Positions 63,297 to 64,000 of a DNA stretch of 64,000 nucleotides are shown piece after piece. Where the stretch lies: assembly GCA_965277435.1 (NCBI GenBank), contig OZ255821.1:4588001-4652000 (forward strand), written 5' to 3'. Below the pieces are notes generated by a model, which did no database searches, was not told the DNA's origin, and was given only the letters and a program-made list of their open reading frames with translations. This stretch comes from Bog-105 sp965277435. Lineage in GTDB: Bacteria; Acidobacteriota; Terriglobia; Bryobacterales; Bryobacteraceae. A program made the position numbers and the translations under genes. The first letter of the stretch is position 1, and every line of letters starts with the position of its first letter.

Positions 63297-64000
63297 TGGG
63301 TGCCGCGCTGGCCGAGCACAATGCGTTTGACTGGTTTACCGCAGGCCGGACAAGGCTCACCGGCCCGGCCGTAGACGGCATGGAGCTGTTGGAACGCTCC
63401 GGGCGCACCGCAGGCGTCGACGTGATTGGAGATAGACGAGCCCCGATGTTGAATAGCGAGCCGTAAAATTGCCTGCAGCTGTGCATGAAGTTCGACGGCG
63501 CGTTTCCGTGAGAGGCGGCAAGCAGCAGTACGTGGATGAATACGCGCCGCGAATAGCGCCTCATCGGCATAGATATTGCCGACGCCGCTTACGAAGGTCT
63601 GGTTGAGCAGCAGCGGTTTAATCGGCCCTTTTCGTTGCTTCAGGCGCGCGAAAAAAGTGGGAAAGTCCAGCAGGAGCGCGTCTGGTCCAGCGCGGCTGAG
63701 TAGCGCGGGCATGATCGGGTAAAACTCGACTCGGCCAAACTGGCGAATGTCGTTGTAAACGAGGAGACCGTTATCGAGTTCAAAAACGGCGCGTGAATAT
63801 TTACCGGGGACACCATTCCAGAGCAGATTGCCGGTCATTCCCAAATGGACATAAAGGAGGCCGCGATCGAGATCGATGAGGATCTGTTTGCCGTGACGGC
63901 GTACGCCCAGGATTCGCGCATTGGTCAGCGCGACCGCTGTGTGCTCGCGATCCGCCCGGGTGACGCGATGGCTGGAAAGCGTAACGGCTTTAATCGTGTG
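63269..64000 (-). CDS. mutM: Formamidopyrimidine-DNA glycosylase, 3' part (5' end outside window)
   Basis: Base-excision-repair glycosylase/lyase for oxidised purines. The frame is open to the window edge (243 codons visible); only the N-terminal catalytic Pro-Glu segment is missing because the window ends. Seen are GVRRHGKQILIDLDRGLLYV, HLGMTGNLLW, the H2TH region around KPLLLNQTFVSGVGNIYADE and the C-terminal zinc finger CPACGKPVKRIVLGQRGTHY followed by CPRC (four cysteines). It is convergent with folP (28-nt overlap). Nei would be the alternative, but the finger and the GVGNIYADE motif favour Fpg/MutM. Confidence 0.94.
   Translation of the reverse strand, partial: HTIKAVTLSSHRVTRADREHTAVALTNARILGVRRHGKQILIDLDRGLLYVHLGMTGNLLWNGVPGKYSRAVFELDNGLLVYNDIRQFGRVEFYPIMPALLSRAGPDALLLDFPTFFARLKQRKGPIKPLLLNQTFVSGVGNIYADEALFAARIHPRTAACRLSRKRAVELHAQLQAILRLAIQHRGSSISNHVDACGAPGAFQQLHAVYGRAGEPCPACGKPVKRIVLGQRGTHYCPRCQRA

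Overview
The window looks like chromosome from an Acidobacteriota member, most likely of the Bryobacterales/Solibacter type. This is inferred from protein families, not from a marker gene. The clues are two very large orphan FtsX-type permeases of the 'acidobacterial duplicated permease' kind, a VWFA-related protein typical of this phylum, a PEP-CTERM protein, a GlgE-type glucan cluster, TTG and GTG starts, and short gene overlaps. It is mostly ordinary core and metabolic sequence, with a few patches scarred by small mobile elements and gene decay.

Layout. 1-2.7 kb: assimilatory nitrite reduction (nirB 3' part, nirD, siroheme methyltransferase). 2.7-5.1 kb: ATPase and permease of a ribose-type sugar ABC transporter. 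5.2-7.0 kb: NarL/NarX-like two-component pair on the minus strand. 7.4-11.6 kb: a tightly packed minus-strand operon (aminotransferase, catalytically atypical SDR, cupin, DUF2252, DUF4136) with a hairpin leader. 11.7-12.3 kb: relic of an AraC-family regulator split by a 195-bp MITE. 12.3-16.8 kb: PDZ/multi-TM/GAF/PAS histidine kinase and its NtrC-type regulator. 17.0-23.9 kb: glucan operon glgA(glgM)-glgE-maltokinase-glgB, followed by a sugar-binding lipoprotein and a D-aminoacylase-like amidohydrolase. 26.7-29.4 kb: PEP-CTERM protein and chemoreceptor. 29.4-33.1 kb: GH78 rhamnosidase, a frameshifted UPF0175 relic fused in frame upstream of it, and tRNA-Val. 33.1-37.1 kb: cytochrome c/copper monooxygenase-like protein, myo-inositol oxygenase, and a twice-frameshifted aspartyl protease. 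37.2-38.3 kb: two head-to-tail copies of a 557-bp IS200-like element. 38.6-44.1 kb: FtsX-type permease, LacI relic, and OtsA-OtsB fusion. 44.1-54.4 kb: small stress and membrane proteins, HerA-like ATPase, FecR protein, VWA protein, HAD-ATPase fusion, SirB1 protein, and an MFS carrier. 54.4-64 kb: second FtsX-type permease, acetate kinase, second MITE copy, YihY, uvrB, a DUF2520-like protein, folP, and the 3' part of mutM.

How genes fit together. GlgA/GlgM, GlgE, maltokinase and GlgB form a complete maltose-1-phosphate route to alpha-glucan. OtsAB at 42-44 kb makes trehalose, but no trehalose synthase (TreS) is visible in the window to link the two. The sugar ABC ATPase/permease pair lacks a binding protein next to it. 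A ribose-type binding lipoprotein sits 19 kb away behind glgB and is the natural candidate partner. Rhamnosidase, myo-inositol oxygenase and MFS carrier suggest use of plant- or polysaccharide-derived carbon.

I did not find a convincing new defence or mobile system. The points most worth following are the MITE pair with the regulator it split, the perfect IS200 tandem, the HAD/P-loop ATPase fusion, the aminotransferase-SDR-cupin operon, the residue losses in the amidohydrolase and SDR, and three single-base frameshifts, which could be real decay or assembly error.
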